IMG/VR virus record: IMGVR_UViG_3300032275_000015
Coordinates: 1-29,041 of that record
DNA from: a virus
Length of the DNA stretch: 29,041 nt
Direction: 5' to 3' (one strand)
Positions 21,535-28,963 of this stretch are shown one piece after another (the first letter of the stretch is position 1; every line of letters starts with the position of its first letter). The position numbers were made by a program, and so were the translations under genes. Under the pieces are notes generated by a model. The model saw nothing but the letters and a program-made list of their open reading frames with translations, did no database searches and was not told where the DNA came from.

Positions 21535-21714
21535 ATGCAAGACAAAAGAATTATGCACGGACAACTATTGAATGAACATCGAATAATTTCCAACGAAATT
21601 TCTGATATCAAAGCCAACAGTTATGAACTAAATGATGAAGAAAAAAGAAAAGTTGCCGATCTACAAAAACGACAATTTATGATTATGAAACAACTTGAAA
21701 ATTTACTTAAATAA
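21535..21714 (+). CDS. Small coiled-coil protein (59 aa)
   Basis: Starts MQDKRIMHGQLLNEHR and continues as a charged helix with heptad-like spacing through ISNEISDIKANSYELNDEEK and ending in MKQLENLLK. The ATG at 21535 is chosen over a TTG at 21511 that overlaps the previous gene. Adjacent, without gap, to the next gene. Function unknown. Confidence 0.7.
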   Translation: MQDKRIMHGQLLNEHRIISNEISDIKANSYELNDEEKRKVADLQKRQFMIMKQLENLLK

Positions 21715-21957
21715 ATGGAAAATAGAAGCAAACATTACGGAGACATTAAATTATGGGTTGAGAAAGTAATCAACTCTTGCAAAACTATGGGGCAAATAAA
21801 AACTGCCGAGAGGTTAATTAATAATTTTAATAAACAATTAGAGCATAAATGTATTACAACATATTTGAAAGATTATTACCACACTATTATTAGTCCACTT
21901 AAATTCTTATTAGAACAAAAAAAAGATAAAATATTTAAAAAGAAAAAATCATGTTAG
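21715..21957 (+). CDS. Unknown small protein (80 aa)
   Basis: Helical and basic: YGDIKLWVEKVINSCKTMGQ, then AERLINNFNKQLEH, with a Lys-rich tail ending KKSC. Starts right after the previous stop and overlaps the next gene by 7 nt. No family recognised. Confidence 0.75.
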   Translation: MENRSKHYGDIKLWVEKVINSCKTMGQIKTAERLINNFNKQLEHKCITTYLKDYYHTIISPLKFLLEQKKDKIFKKKKSC

Positions 21958-22202
21958 GTCATTTAATAAAACAAGATGGTGAATGGATGGTAAAATATAA
22001 TAATAATGGCGATATTAAATTATATCCATTATGTCCTGAAACTAAAAAATGGTCAGAAAATCCTAACACTCAAAAATACATAAAAGAAAATATTGAGGTA
22101 GTTTTTGATTTTCTTATTAAAGGAGAATATTGTGAAACCCAAGAACAAATGATTAAAAATTATTTTGCAAAAATAAAACTAGTTGAACACGAGAGTATAT
22201 AA
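21951..22202 (+). CDS. Unknown small protein (83 aa)
   Basis: Starts MLGHLIKQDGEWMVKYNNNG, has LYPLCPETKKWSENP, then a helical end ending VEHESI. The N-terminal hairpin strand pattern is like small beta domains. No catalytic motif. Overlaps the previous gene by 7 nt and precedes the GT9 gene by 3 nt. Confidence 0.75.
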   Translation: MLGHLIKQDGEWMVKYNNNGDIKLYPLCPETKKWSENPNTQKYIKENIEVVFDFLIKGEYCETQEQMIKNYFAKIKLVEHESI

Positions 22203-22205
22203 TGT

Positions 22206-23120
22206 ATGAAAAAATATGGTTTTAAAATATCAGGTTGTTTAGGTGATATAGTTAATGCAACTCCGGTTTTTAAATATGTTAGTAGATGCCACAATCAAAA
22301 ACTTTTATTGGAGACTAACTTACCTCATCTGTTTAAAAACAACCCTTATATTGAAAAAATTTATGACACAAACATTGGTGAAACAATTCCTGATGATGTT
22401 TTAATTTATGATTGTAATATCCATAATGTTAATGGAATACAAAAACAAATTAGAAAGATGTCCTCATTTGATTATATCTCAACCAGTTTAGGTTTTACAT
22501 TACCACCCGAAGAAAGGACATTAGAATTCTATCCTGATCCTTTAGACTTTGAATTACCTGAGGGTAAATACATTGTTCTTAACCCGTCAATCACTTGGCC
22601 TTCACGAACATGGGATTTAGAAAAATGGGATAAATTAACCGAGATGATTTTGTCTTTAGGTATTAAGGTTGTTATGGATGGTAAGGATGTTGCATACGGT
22701 GACGACAAGAAAAGTTTTCAAAATATAGATAACCCAAACATCATTAACACCGGTAATAAATTAAACTTATCACAACTTTGGCATCTATTGGAAAATAGCT
22801 TTGCGGTTGTTACATTGGATACTGGTATGTTACACTTCGCTGGTACAACCGATACTAATATTATTGAGGTCGGAAGCGCCATTGACCCGTACTATAAAAC
22901 GCCATGGAGACATGGTACTCAAGATTATAAACATAAATTTGTTGGAGGTTCTTGTAAGTTATTTTGTCAATCAGATATGAAATACAATACTGATGGATCT
23001 TGCAAAATAACCGATGGGTTTCCAATGCATGGATGTTATGAAAATAAACCAACATTTGAATGCCAACCATCACCAAATGGGGTATTCAATGCAATATTAG
23101 AACTTTTAAGTAATAAGTAA
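22206..23120 (+). CDS. GT9 (heptosyltransferase-like) glycosyltransferase
   Basis: The N-terminus SGCLGDIVNATPVF (9-22) is the GT9 substrate loop; the C-terminal domain carries NPSITWPSRTWDLEKW (126-141) and DTGMLHFAG (205-213), the donor-binding signature. This is the GT-B fold family that adds ADP-heptose or similar sugars. Unusual is a Cys-rich C-terminal part (SCKLFCQS, GSCK, HGCYEN, FECQ). It may act on a host surface glycan or modify a virion or DNA component. The next two genes are a methyltransferase and a GT-A glycosyltransferase, so the set likely makes one modified glycan. Confidence 0.88.
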   Translation: MKKYGFKISGCLGDIVNATPVFKYVSRCHNQKLLLETNLPHLFKNNPYIEKIYDTNIGETIPDDVLIYDCNIHNVNGIQKQIRKMSSFDYISTSLGFTLPPEERTLEFYPDPLDFELPEGKYIVLNPSITWPSRTWDLEKWDKLTEMILSLGIKVVMDGKDVAYGDDKKSFQNIDNPNIINTGNKLNLSQLWHLLENSFAVVTLDTGMLHFAGTTDTNIIEVGSAIDPYYKTPWRHGTQDYKHKFVGGSCKLFCQSDMKYNTDGSCKITDGFPMHGCYENKPTFECQPSPNGVFNAILELLSNK

Positions 23121-23737
23121 TGAAAATTGAAAACAGATTAGATATTGTTGATGTATTAAATCAACTATCTTCAAATGGTAAAGGGGTTGAAATAGGATCC
23201 TTTAAAGGTGAGTTTGCAGCTCATATTGTTAAAAATTGGAATGGTAAACTTTATATGGTTGACATTTGGAGACCATTAAGTAGTGAAGAATATAACGATG
23301 CAACAAACCATATGTACCATACTGATGCTTATTCGGTAACTATGGATAACATAAAAGGTTATGAAGACAGAGCATTTATGTTAAGAATGACAGGTAAGGA
23401 AGCTTCAAAATTATTTGGCGATGAATCTTTGGACTTTATTTATATTGATGCCGACCACACTTACGAGGCGATTAAAGAAGATATCAAAGATTGGTATAGA
23501 AAAGTTAAGTCAGGTGGATTGGTGATGGGTCATGATTACTTACCTGATTATTTCTATGATGGTAAGGAAGAAAAGAATCAAGCTCTTTACACTTATGTTG
23601 ATGGTAAACCTGAAGAAGCTAAATTTTCTGGTATGTTTGGTGTCAAACCGGCAATTGATGAGTTTGGAAAAGAAAACGGATATACAATAAACAAAACAAA
23701 TGAATTCTTAGCCAGTTGGTGGTTCATTAAAAAGTAA
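23120..23737 (+). CDS. Class I SAM-dependent methyltransferase
   Basis: The SAM-binding motif is GVEIGSFKGEF (22-32); the acidic motif YMVDIW follows; and LDFIYIDADHTYEAIKEDI (104-122) with SGGLVMGHDY (131-140) is typical of Methyltransf_24-like enzymes. These often act on sugars or small molecules in glycan clusters. The start overlaps the GT9 stop by 1 nt (TAATG). It lies between two glycosyltransferases, which suggests methylation of the sugar they attach. Confidence 0.9.
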   Translation: MKIENRLDIVDVLNQLSSNGKGVEIGSFKGEFAAHIVKNWNGKLYMVDIWRPLSSEEYNDATNHMYHTDAYSVTMDNIKGYEDRAFMLRMTGKEASKLFGDESLDFIYIDADHTYEAIKEDIKDWYRKVKSGGLVMGHDYLPDYFYDGKEEKNQALYTYVDGKPEEAKFSGMFGVKPAIDEFGKENGYTINKTNEFLASWWFIKK

Positions 23738-23741
23738 TAAT

Positions 23742-24866
23742 ATGAATAAGATACCTGCAGTACTTTATTGTACGGAAAACTATTTGGGTGGATCATTAAA
23801 TGTGATAAACACTTTAAACTTATATCACAACGACTTAGAGTTTTATTTATATACATTAAATTTTAGATACGAGTCGGACATACATAATGTTAAAACAATC
23901 TACATTGAGGACAATAGAATTGAAAACAACATTCAATTTGTAGGAACCAAAAATGATATTGGAAATACTAATGTTTATAAAGCCGTGTTCTTTAAAAGTA
24001 GGGTTATTTTAGATTCGTTAGTTAATTTGAATTTAGATAATGTAATTTATATTGATTCGGATATTATACCAACAGGAAACATATCTTACTTGTATGGGTT
24101 TTTTAATCAGATCACAGATTACCCACTCATTCAACAAGGGATATTTGAATACCAAATGGCTTTTGATCGAGGTAATCCATTCCATAAAGGTGGATTTGAT
24201 GAAACAAATGTTTTGGAGTATCCATTAATGATGAGACACTACATGGACTTCAATAATAGAACACCATACTCCGTTGCATCAATTATGTTGTATAATAAGA
24301 ATTGTAAACAATTCGTTATGGAATACAATTGGTTAAATAATCTTGCATTTGATATGAGTAGGAAAGATATTGAATTTTATTACCCATTTTGTGATGAGAC
24401 AACGGTAAATGTTTTATTATGGAAATACGCATACAATAAAAGATTACCATTAATGCAAATGAACATTGATAAGTTTGAAAATGTAAAAGAGTTTTATGAA
24501 TCAAACTACGATGAAGAAAAAGAACTAGAACCATTTATCGTGGTTCCAAGTAAGACAGAAAGAAAAAATAAACTATTTTTCCACGGAGTTAAAGGACAAC
24601 TATCTAATGATACTTTTGATTACCAAAAGAATATGTTCCAAACAAAGATAGATTATAACGAAAATAAATATTATATTATATCTAATGTTAATTTTAATAG
24701 AGATTTAACAATAATGTTTTGCAATAAAGATGAGGTATTCTACGATGTAACACATTACATTGAACAAGGACTTGAGTATTGGTATTCACCAAGTCAAACC
24801 ATTAGTGAGATTAAAAATTTGGTAATTAAAATATACGATGACGGAAAATTAATTTTTAAATTATGA
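23742..24866 (+). CDS. GT-A fold glycosyltransferase (GT8-like)
   Basis: The DxD-type motif is YIDSDIIPTGNI (103-114; Asp105, Asp107), in the setting KAVFFKSRVILDSL...NVIYIDSD, as in GT8-like retaining enzymes that use nucleotide sugars. Residues about 170-260 hold the acceptor side with Tyr/Asn-rich loops; the last 90 residues (KYYIISNVNFNRDLTIMF to KIYDDGKLIF) are a separate beta domain. Donor and acceptor are unknown. It follows GT9 and the methyltransferase by 4 nt and overlaps the next gene by ATGA. Confidence 0.83.
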   Translation: MNKIPAVLYCTENYLGGSLNVINTLNLYHNDLEFYLYTLNFRYESDIHNVKTIYIEDNRIENNIQFVGTKNDIGNTNVYKAVFFKSRVILDSLVNLNLDNVIYIDSDIIPTGNISYLYGFFNQITDYPLIQQGIFEYQMAFDRGNPFHKGGFDETNVLEYPLMMRHYMDFNNRTPYSVASIMLYNKNCKQFVMEYNWLNNLAFDMSRKDIEFYYPFCDETTVNVLLWKYAYNKRLPLMQMNIDKFENVKEFYESNYDEEKELEPFIVVPSKTERKNKLFFHGVKGQLSNDTFDYQKNMFQTKIDYNENKYYIISNVNFNRDLTIMFCNKDEVFYDVTHYIEQGLEYWYSPSQTISEIKNLVIKIYDDGKLIFKL

Positions 24867-25309
24867 AAGATTTATTAAACTTTAGAATTATTAAGTTCGA
24901 CTACCCATTCCCAACTGAAGAACTTGCGGTAAGAATTTGGGATAAGATGAATGAGACTGAAACAAAATGGGCAATCAAATTGACCATAGAAGGTATTAAC
25001 GACACTGGTGATTCTTTAATAGGATCTTGGGACATATTTTTCTTGGACGATAAATTACAAGAAAAAATAGAAAATATACTTAAGAAATATGATGTACCCC
25101 ACAAAATGTTAGATCATACCAATCTTTTAATTGATGATATTGAATACTTCTCAAAAGAATTTTTAGAGAAAATAGATTCATATTTAGGTAAAAATTTGAC
25201 AATTGATTATATTTTGGATAGAATTTTAGAAGTAGGTTATGAAAATATAACTATCTTTGAAAAATACTATTTAGAAAACAACATCGAGATAAGAGAAAAA
25301 AATGATTAA
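24863..25309 (+). CDS. Unknown protein (148 aa)
   Basis: Acidic alpha/beta protein: LLNFRIIKFDYPFPTEELAV, KLTIEGINDTGDS, a charged helical middle, and ITIFEKYYLENNIEIREKND at the end. No family recognised. Overlaps the glycosyltransferase by ATGA and the repeat protein by 8 nt. Confidence 0.8.
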   Translation: MKDLLNFRIIKFDYPFPTEELAVRIWDKMNETETKWAIKLTIEGINDTGDSLIGSWDIFFLDDKLQEKIENILKKYDVPHKMLDHTNLLIDDIEYFSKEFLEKIDSYLGKNLTIDYILDRILEVGYENITIFEKYYLENNIEIREKND

Positions 25310-26042
25310 CTCAACAGGAAAAAAATTAGAAAAAATTATCTTTAAATTGTTTGACGATGCAAGTCAAGGGGTTGATAGATATAATCACAATGGTAGTCTA
25401 TGGGCTATCTTTACCAATGAGATGAAATGGGTTGTTGAATACACTAAAGACCAAACTCTATGGTATAACTATAGATTCTTCAAAGATGAGATGGAGTTAG
25501 TTAGTTTGGATTGTGTTGAAAATAAAGACCTCATTAAAAAGTGGTTTGAATCAAGATTTTTGGGAATACCAAAGGTTGAAGATTCCTGTGAACCATTTTT
25601 TAATCAAGACCAATATGTTGAAGATACCATTCAAAATGGGGTGAAACACACCTATCAATTAGCTAGACATCATTTGGTTGAAGACGCCATTCAAAATGGG
25701 GTGAAACACACCACTCCGGATGCATCAACAATCGTATATGCGGTTGAAGACACCGTTCAAAATGGGGTGAAACAAACCGAATTATCAAAGCGTGACTTTT
25801 TTCCAAAAGACATTATTCAAAATGGGGTAAAAGAGACCAAACGACCACTACTACTGAGAACCAAGAGAGTTGAAGACGCCATTGAAAATGGAGTAAAACA
25901 TACCGAAGACGGTGATTGGTTAGATTGTGATGAAAGGTTTAATAATATTATTCAAGAAGGTGTAAAGGAAACTCATGATGATTGTTCAAATAACATTTCA
26001 AGAGTTGAAGGTATAGTTAGAATAGGTGAAAAATTAAATTAA
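25302..26042 (+). CDS. Six-motif repeat protein (VEDxIQNGVKxT)
   Basis: The N-terminal 100 residues form a small domain (LWAIFTNEMKWVVEYTKDQT, LWYNYRFFKDEM, ENKDLIKKWFES). After it come six copies of a 12-residue motif with consensus VEDxIQNGVKxT at residues 106, 126, 148, 168, 190 and 213, separated by 8-11 unrelated residues (period 20-23 aa). The C-terminus has a degenerate seventh (VEGIVRIGEKL). The spacers vary freely while the motif is kept, as in repeated binding sites. It may display short peptides that bind several copies of one partner. Function is unknown. The motif resembles the ThyA segment DILDNGVKKET. Confidence 0.8.
   Translation: MINSTGKKLEKIIFKLFDDASQGVDRYNHNGSLWAIFTNEMKWVVEYTKDQTLWYNYRFFKDEMELVSLDCVENKDLIKKWFESRFLGIPKVEDSCEPFFNQDQYVEDTIQNGVKHTYQLARHHLVEDAIQNGVKHTTPDASTIVYAVEDTVQNGVKQTELSKRDFFPKDIIQNGVKETKRPLLLRTKRVEDAIENGVKHTEDGDWLDCDERFNNIIQEGVKETHDDCSNNISRVEGIVRIGEKLN
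25617..25973 (+). repeat. Six in-frame motif repeats inside the 25302 gene
   Basis: DNA units of 36 nt encode the 12-residue motif, with 24-33 nt variable spacers between them. Repeat copies differ at third codon positions (for example gaagat/gaagac, gggtga/gggtaa), showing selection on protein rather than DNA. Confidence 0.85.
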
Positions 26043-26043
26043 G

Positions 26044-26349
26044 ATGGGATTTGACGATAAAATAATGAAACTAAGTAGGACAATATATCAAATGTCAGTG
26101 ATGGATCATGGGTCAAAAAATAACCCAACAGGACAAATCAACAAAATAAAAGATATGGTCCGAGAGTTTATTAGAATGGAGGTGGTTCCATATGAATTAA
26201 CAAACCAAGAAAAACTATCATTCATTCTTGACAATGAATATAAAATAACTTCCGCCGTTTTGAACGGACATAAGGCCAGTGATGGAGATGAGTTCCAACT
26301 TGTTAGAGAAAAAATAAAAAAATATAGAATAGAATTAAAAATATTATGA
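26044..26349 (+). CDS. Unknown protein (101 aa)
   Basis: Helical: MKLSRTIYQMSVMDHGSKN, then INKIKDMVREFIRMEV, and a basic end (VREKIKKYRIELKIL). No motif recognised. 1 nt after the repeat gene and overlapping the next by ATGA. Confidence 0.8.
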   Translation: MGFDDKIMKLSRTIYQMSVMDHGSKNNPTGQINKIKDMVREFIRMEVVPYELTNQEKLSFILDNEYKITSAVLNGHKASDGDEFQLVREKIKKYRIELKIL

Positions 26350-26564
26350 GTGAAAAAATAACACCTTACATAGGGTCGGATGGAGATTTTTATATGGATG
26401 AAGACGAAATTAAATTATGGGACAACACATTAATGGACGGAATTAAAGAAATTAAAGTTGAGGAAGTAATTGACAAAATCAGAAATTATTACAATACCTG
26501 TTGTGATATTGATGGAAGATCACCATCTAAAGTAGAATTCAACGAGTTTCTTGATTTATTATAA
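26346..26564 (+). CDS. Unknown small acidic protein (72 aa)
   Basis: Starts MSEKITPYIGSDGDFYMDEDE and continues as an amphipathic helix region ending FNEFLDLL. Acidic, soluble, no known motif. It closes a run that began at 20677 and precedes a host-type promoter. Confidence 0.75.
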   Translation: MSEKITPYIGSDGDFYMDEDEIKLWDNTLMDGIKEIKVEEVIDKIRNYYNTCCDIDGRSPSKVEFNEFLDLL

Positions 26565-26581
26565 AAAAATTTATATTTTTG
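26551..26581 (+). promoter_or_regulatory. Host-type promoter TTG-N20-TATTTTTG
   Basis: TTG 26551-26553, 20-nt spacer, TATTTTTG 26574-26581, then 4 nt (TTTT) and the ATG at 26586. Confidence 0.68.
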
Positions 26582-26585
26582 TTTT

Positions 26586-26831
26586 ATGGGAAAAATAACA
26601 ATAGAATTTGATTCGGTAGAAGAATCACAAGATGCAAGAGTGGCGCTTGATGCAATGAAGTGGAAGATGGCAATGTGGGACCTTGACCAAAAATTAAGAT
26701 CAACAACAAAACACGGAATTAAGTTTTATTCCAACGAAGAAGCGTCAAGTGAGGAAATAGATATTTGTCAAAAAATCAGAGATGAAATCAGAAAGACTCT
26801 TGAAGGTTATAGTTTAAATTTAAACGATTAA
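26586..26831 (+). CDS. Unknown phage protein (81 aa)
   Basis: Starts MGKITIEFDSVEESQDARVA with LDAMKWKMAMWDLDQKLRS and ends in helix EICQKIRDEIRKTLEGYSLN (approximate). The DxxEE...ALDAxKWKxAMWDLDQxLR pattern is a familiar but uncharacterised phage family. First gene of a leaderless transcript. Confidence 0.8.
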   Translation: MGKITIEFDSVEESQDARVALDAMKWKMAMWDLDQKLRSTTKHGIKFYSNEEASSEEIDICQKIRDEIRKTLEGYSLNLND

Positions 26832-26839
26832 AAAGACAA

Positions 26840-26920
26840 ATGAAAAAGTTATTTAGATACCTAATATGGTTACAAAAAGAAAAAATAAATGCAATGGTAT
26901 ATCGCCAAAGAGGTTTTTAA
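26840..26920 (+). CDS. Possible microprotein (26 aa)
   Basis: MKKLFRYLIWLQKEKINAMV followed by YRQRGF: basic amphipathic helix. It fills the gap between two genes, 8 nt after the previous stop. Real status is uncertain. Confidence 0.4.
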   Translation: MKKLFRYLIWLQKEKINAMVYRQRGF

Positions 26921-26939
26921 AAATAAAACAGAATAAATT

Positions 26940-27134
26940 ATGAATAAAGAAGAACCAAAATTTAAGGTTGGTGATAAGGCACACAAACCAAAAGGTTATA
27001 AATTTCCTTGTACAATCGTAGGTGTATTTGAAACAGTCGGTGGTGAAATCCGGGTGATAGGCGAAATGGACGAATATGGACTATTACACATCTTCAACGA
27101 AAATCAATTGGAAAGTTATGAACAAATGGTCTAA
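26940..27134 (+). CDS. Unknown small beta protein (64 aa)
   Basis: KFKVGDKAHKPKGYKFPCTI, VGVFETVGGEIRVIGEMDEY and LLHIFNENQLE form a strand-rich SH3/KOW-like pattern often seen in small phage proteins. Its specific role is unknown. Lies just before thyA. Confidence 0.78.
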   Translation: MNKEEPKFKVGDKAHKPKGYKFPCTIVGVFETVGGEIRVIGEMDEYGLLHIFNENQLESYEQMV

Positions 27135-27174
27135 CTATGGAAAGTGGAGACATCCTGAAAAACGTAAAAAACTA

Positions 27175-28458
27175 ATGAAAAATATAGATATAAAAAATAA
27201 TACCTTAGATAAACAATACACAGATTTATTACAGGACATCCTTGATAATGGTGTAAAAAAAGAAACAAGAAACGGTGGTACTTTTTCAGTGTTTGGTAGA
27301 CAGATTAGACATAATATGAAAGATGGTTTTCCATTACTTACAACAAAGAAAATGGCTTGGAAAACTATGGTGACCGAGTTATTATGGTTCCTTCGTGGTG
27401 ATACTAACATTAAGTATTTGGTTGATAATAATTGTCATATTTGGGATGGTGATGCTTATCGTTCTTATTGTGATAATTACCCTGATGTTGAAAAAACATT
27501 TCAATATGAAGGAAGTAATATTGAAGTTAGAAAAATGACACAGGAAGAATTCATCAACCAAATCAAAACCGATGATGAGTTTGCTAAGAAATGGGGTGAC
27601 CTTGGGCCTGTGTATGGAAAGCAATGGAGAAGTTGGAACGACAACATAGACCAAATATCGGATTTGATTAAACAACTCAAAGAAAATCCTGATAGTCGCA
27701 GGCTACTCTTGTCAGCGTGGAACCCATCTGAATTAGACCAAATGGTTCTTCCACCCTGTCATTATGGATTTCAAGTTTATACAAGAGGGTTGAGTAGGGA
27801 TGAAAGAATTGATTTGTATATTAAAAAGTATGGAGATAGTGGTATGGATTATGGAAAATATAAAGACACAATACCAACCAGAGCAATCTCTTTAATGTGG
27901 AATCAAAGAAGTGTAGATACATTCTTAGGTTTGCCATTCAATATTGCGTCTTACGGATTGTTATTAGAAATCATTGCTAAAGCAGTTAATATGGTTCCTG
28001 ATGAATTGATTGGTAATTTAGGTGATGTTCATTTATATTCAAATCATATTGAACAAGCTAAAGAACAGATTGGAAGAGAGATGAGTGATGAAGAGATAAT
28101 TGAATACTACTATAAAAACATAGATACTAAAACTAAATGGAAAAAATTAGATAATAAGTATTTCTACTACTCAGAAGAAAATAATATGTGGTTTGAACAT
28201 TCGACAAGTGATATTTACTTTGGTATGAGACCACATTGTCCTAAACGTACAAGAGAACCATTTCCATTACCAACATTAAATATCAATACAGAATTTTGGC
28301 CAACTGAATCAGGTGAGTGTGGTATAGGACTATTAAATGCAATAAAAATATTTAATTCATTTACTAATGACAATTTTTGTAAATGTTTATTAGAAGAAGA
28401 TATACAATTAAGTAATTATAGATCACACGAAAAAATTAAGGCACCATTATCAAATTAA
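27175..28458 (+). CDS. thyA: Thymidylate synthase (ThyA type) with insertions
   Basis: The enzyme makes dTMP from dUMP and methylene-THF. Key parts: DILDNGVKKETRNG (substrate arm), GPVYGKQWR, PDSRRLLLSAWNPSELDQM, PPCHYGFQVY with catalytic Cys195, RSVDTFLGLPFNIASYGLL, and GDVHLYSNHIEQAKEQI. At 427 aa it is far longer than the 264-aa E. coli enzyme. Extra segments lie before GPVYGKQW, between QVY and WNQRSVD, and after EQIGRE (about 60 residues), before the C-terminal part ending IKAPLSN. The ATG at 27175 is preferred because it is nearest the domain; 27118 is possible and would add a basic 19-residue extension overlapping the previous gene. Confidence 0.93.
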   Translation: MKNIDIKNNTLDKQYTDLLQDILDNGVKKETRNGGTFSVFGRQIRHNMKDGFPLLTTKKMAWKTMVTELLWFLRGDTNIKYLVDNNCHIWDGDAYRSYCDNYPDVEKTFQYEGSNIEVRKMTQEEFINQIKTDDEFAKKWGDLGPVYGKQWRSWNDNIDQISDLIKQLKENPDSRRLLLSAWNPSELDQMVLPPCHYGFQVYTRGLSRDERIDLYIKKYGDSGMDYGKYKDTIPTRAISLMWNQRSVDTFLGLPFNIASYGLLLEIIAKAVNMVPDELIGNLGDVHLYSNHIEQAKEQIGREMSDEEIIEYYYKNIDTKTKWKKLDNKYFYYSEENNMWFEHSTSDIYFGMRPHCPKRTREPFPLPTLNINTEFWPTESGECGIGLLNAIKIFNSFTNDNFCKCLLEEDIQLSNYRSHEKIKAPLSN

Positions 28459-28480
28459 AAATAAATTAAAAATAAAAAAA

Positions 28481-28816
28481 ATGACAGAAAAAATTATATT
28501 AAAAGAAACAATTACTAAAGGAAACCCTGAGGTAAAAAAAACAACAAAGAAAAAATATTATAAACCAAAAAAGAAAAGAGAAATTTTAGATATTAAAATT
28601 GATAAAATTGGACTTAATAATTTTCATAAAATAGTTCATACAGAAAAACCATATTTGGAATATAAAAAACTAATAACAAATAAAAATGTTGGCAGTTATT
28701 TTATGGGTACCGGAAAAGGATTTCACATCCATTTGGAGAAAAAACCAAATTGGTTACACAGAAAATGTATGAAACTATTTTTAGGTTGGGAATGGAGTGA
28801 TTATACCAACAAATAA
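28481..28816 (+). CDS. Unknown basic protein (111 aa)
   Basis: A Lys-rich N-terminal half (KKTTKKKYYKPKKKREIL) followed by a compact end (MGTGKGFHIHLEKKPNWLHR, KCMKLFLGWEWSD). The C-terminal Trp/His/Cys-containing part appears conserved in small phage proteins. Basic enough to bind nucleic acid. Function unknown. Ends before a strong terminator. Confidence 0.8.
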   Translation: MTEKIILKETITKGNPEVKKTTKKKYYKPKKKREILDIKIDKIGLNNFHKIVHTEKPYLEYKKLITNKNVGSYFMGTGKGFHIHLEKKPNWLHRKCMKLFLGWEWSDYTNK

Positions 28817-28835
28817 TAAAAGTAATACTACAATT

Positions 28836-28870
28836 AAAACCCCCATTTCTAATAATAGTGGGGGTTTTTT
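28836..28870 (+). terminator. Rho-independent terminator
   Basis: AAAACCCCCA 28836-28845, 13-nt loop, TGGGGGTTTT 28859-28868, then TT. 10-bp stem closes the transcript that includes thyA. Confidence 0.9.
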
Positions 28871-28942
28871 ACTATAATAACCTTAGTAAAATAGTAAAAA
28901 ATGTGAATTTATAAAAAAATTTTATTTTTTAGTAATAAGATA

Positions 28943-28954
28943 TATTTATTAATA
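28943..28954 (+). promoter_or_regulatory. TATTTATA-class promoter variant
   Basis: TATTTATTAATA (T at the eighth position as before 10568), 13 nt after TATTTATT to the ATG at 28964. Confidence 0.45.
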
Positions 28955-28963
28955 AATAAAATT

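Noticed and set aside
25617-25973. CRISPR-like array: 36-nt units with 24-33 nt spacers
   Set aside because: The units and spacers stay in one open frame, copies differ mostly at third codon positions, and the translated motif is conserved. It is a protein repeat, not a CRISPR array, and no cas gene is present.
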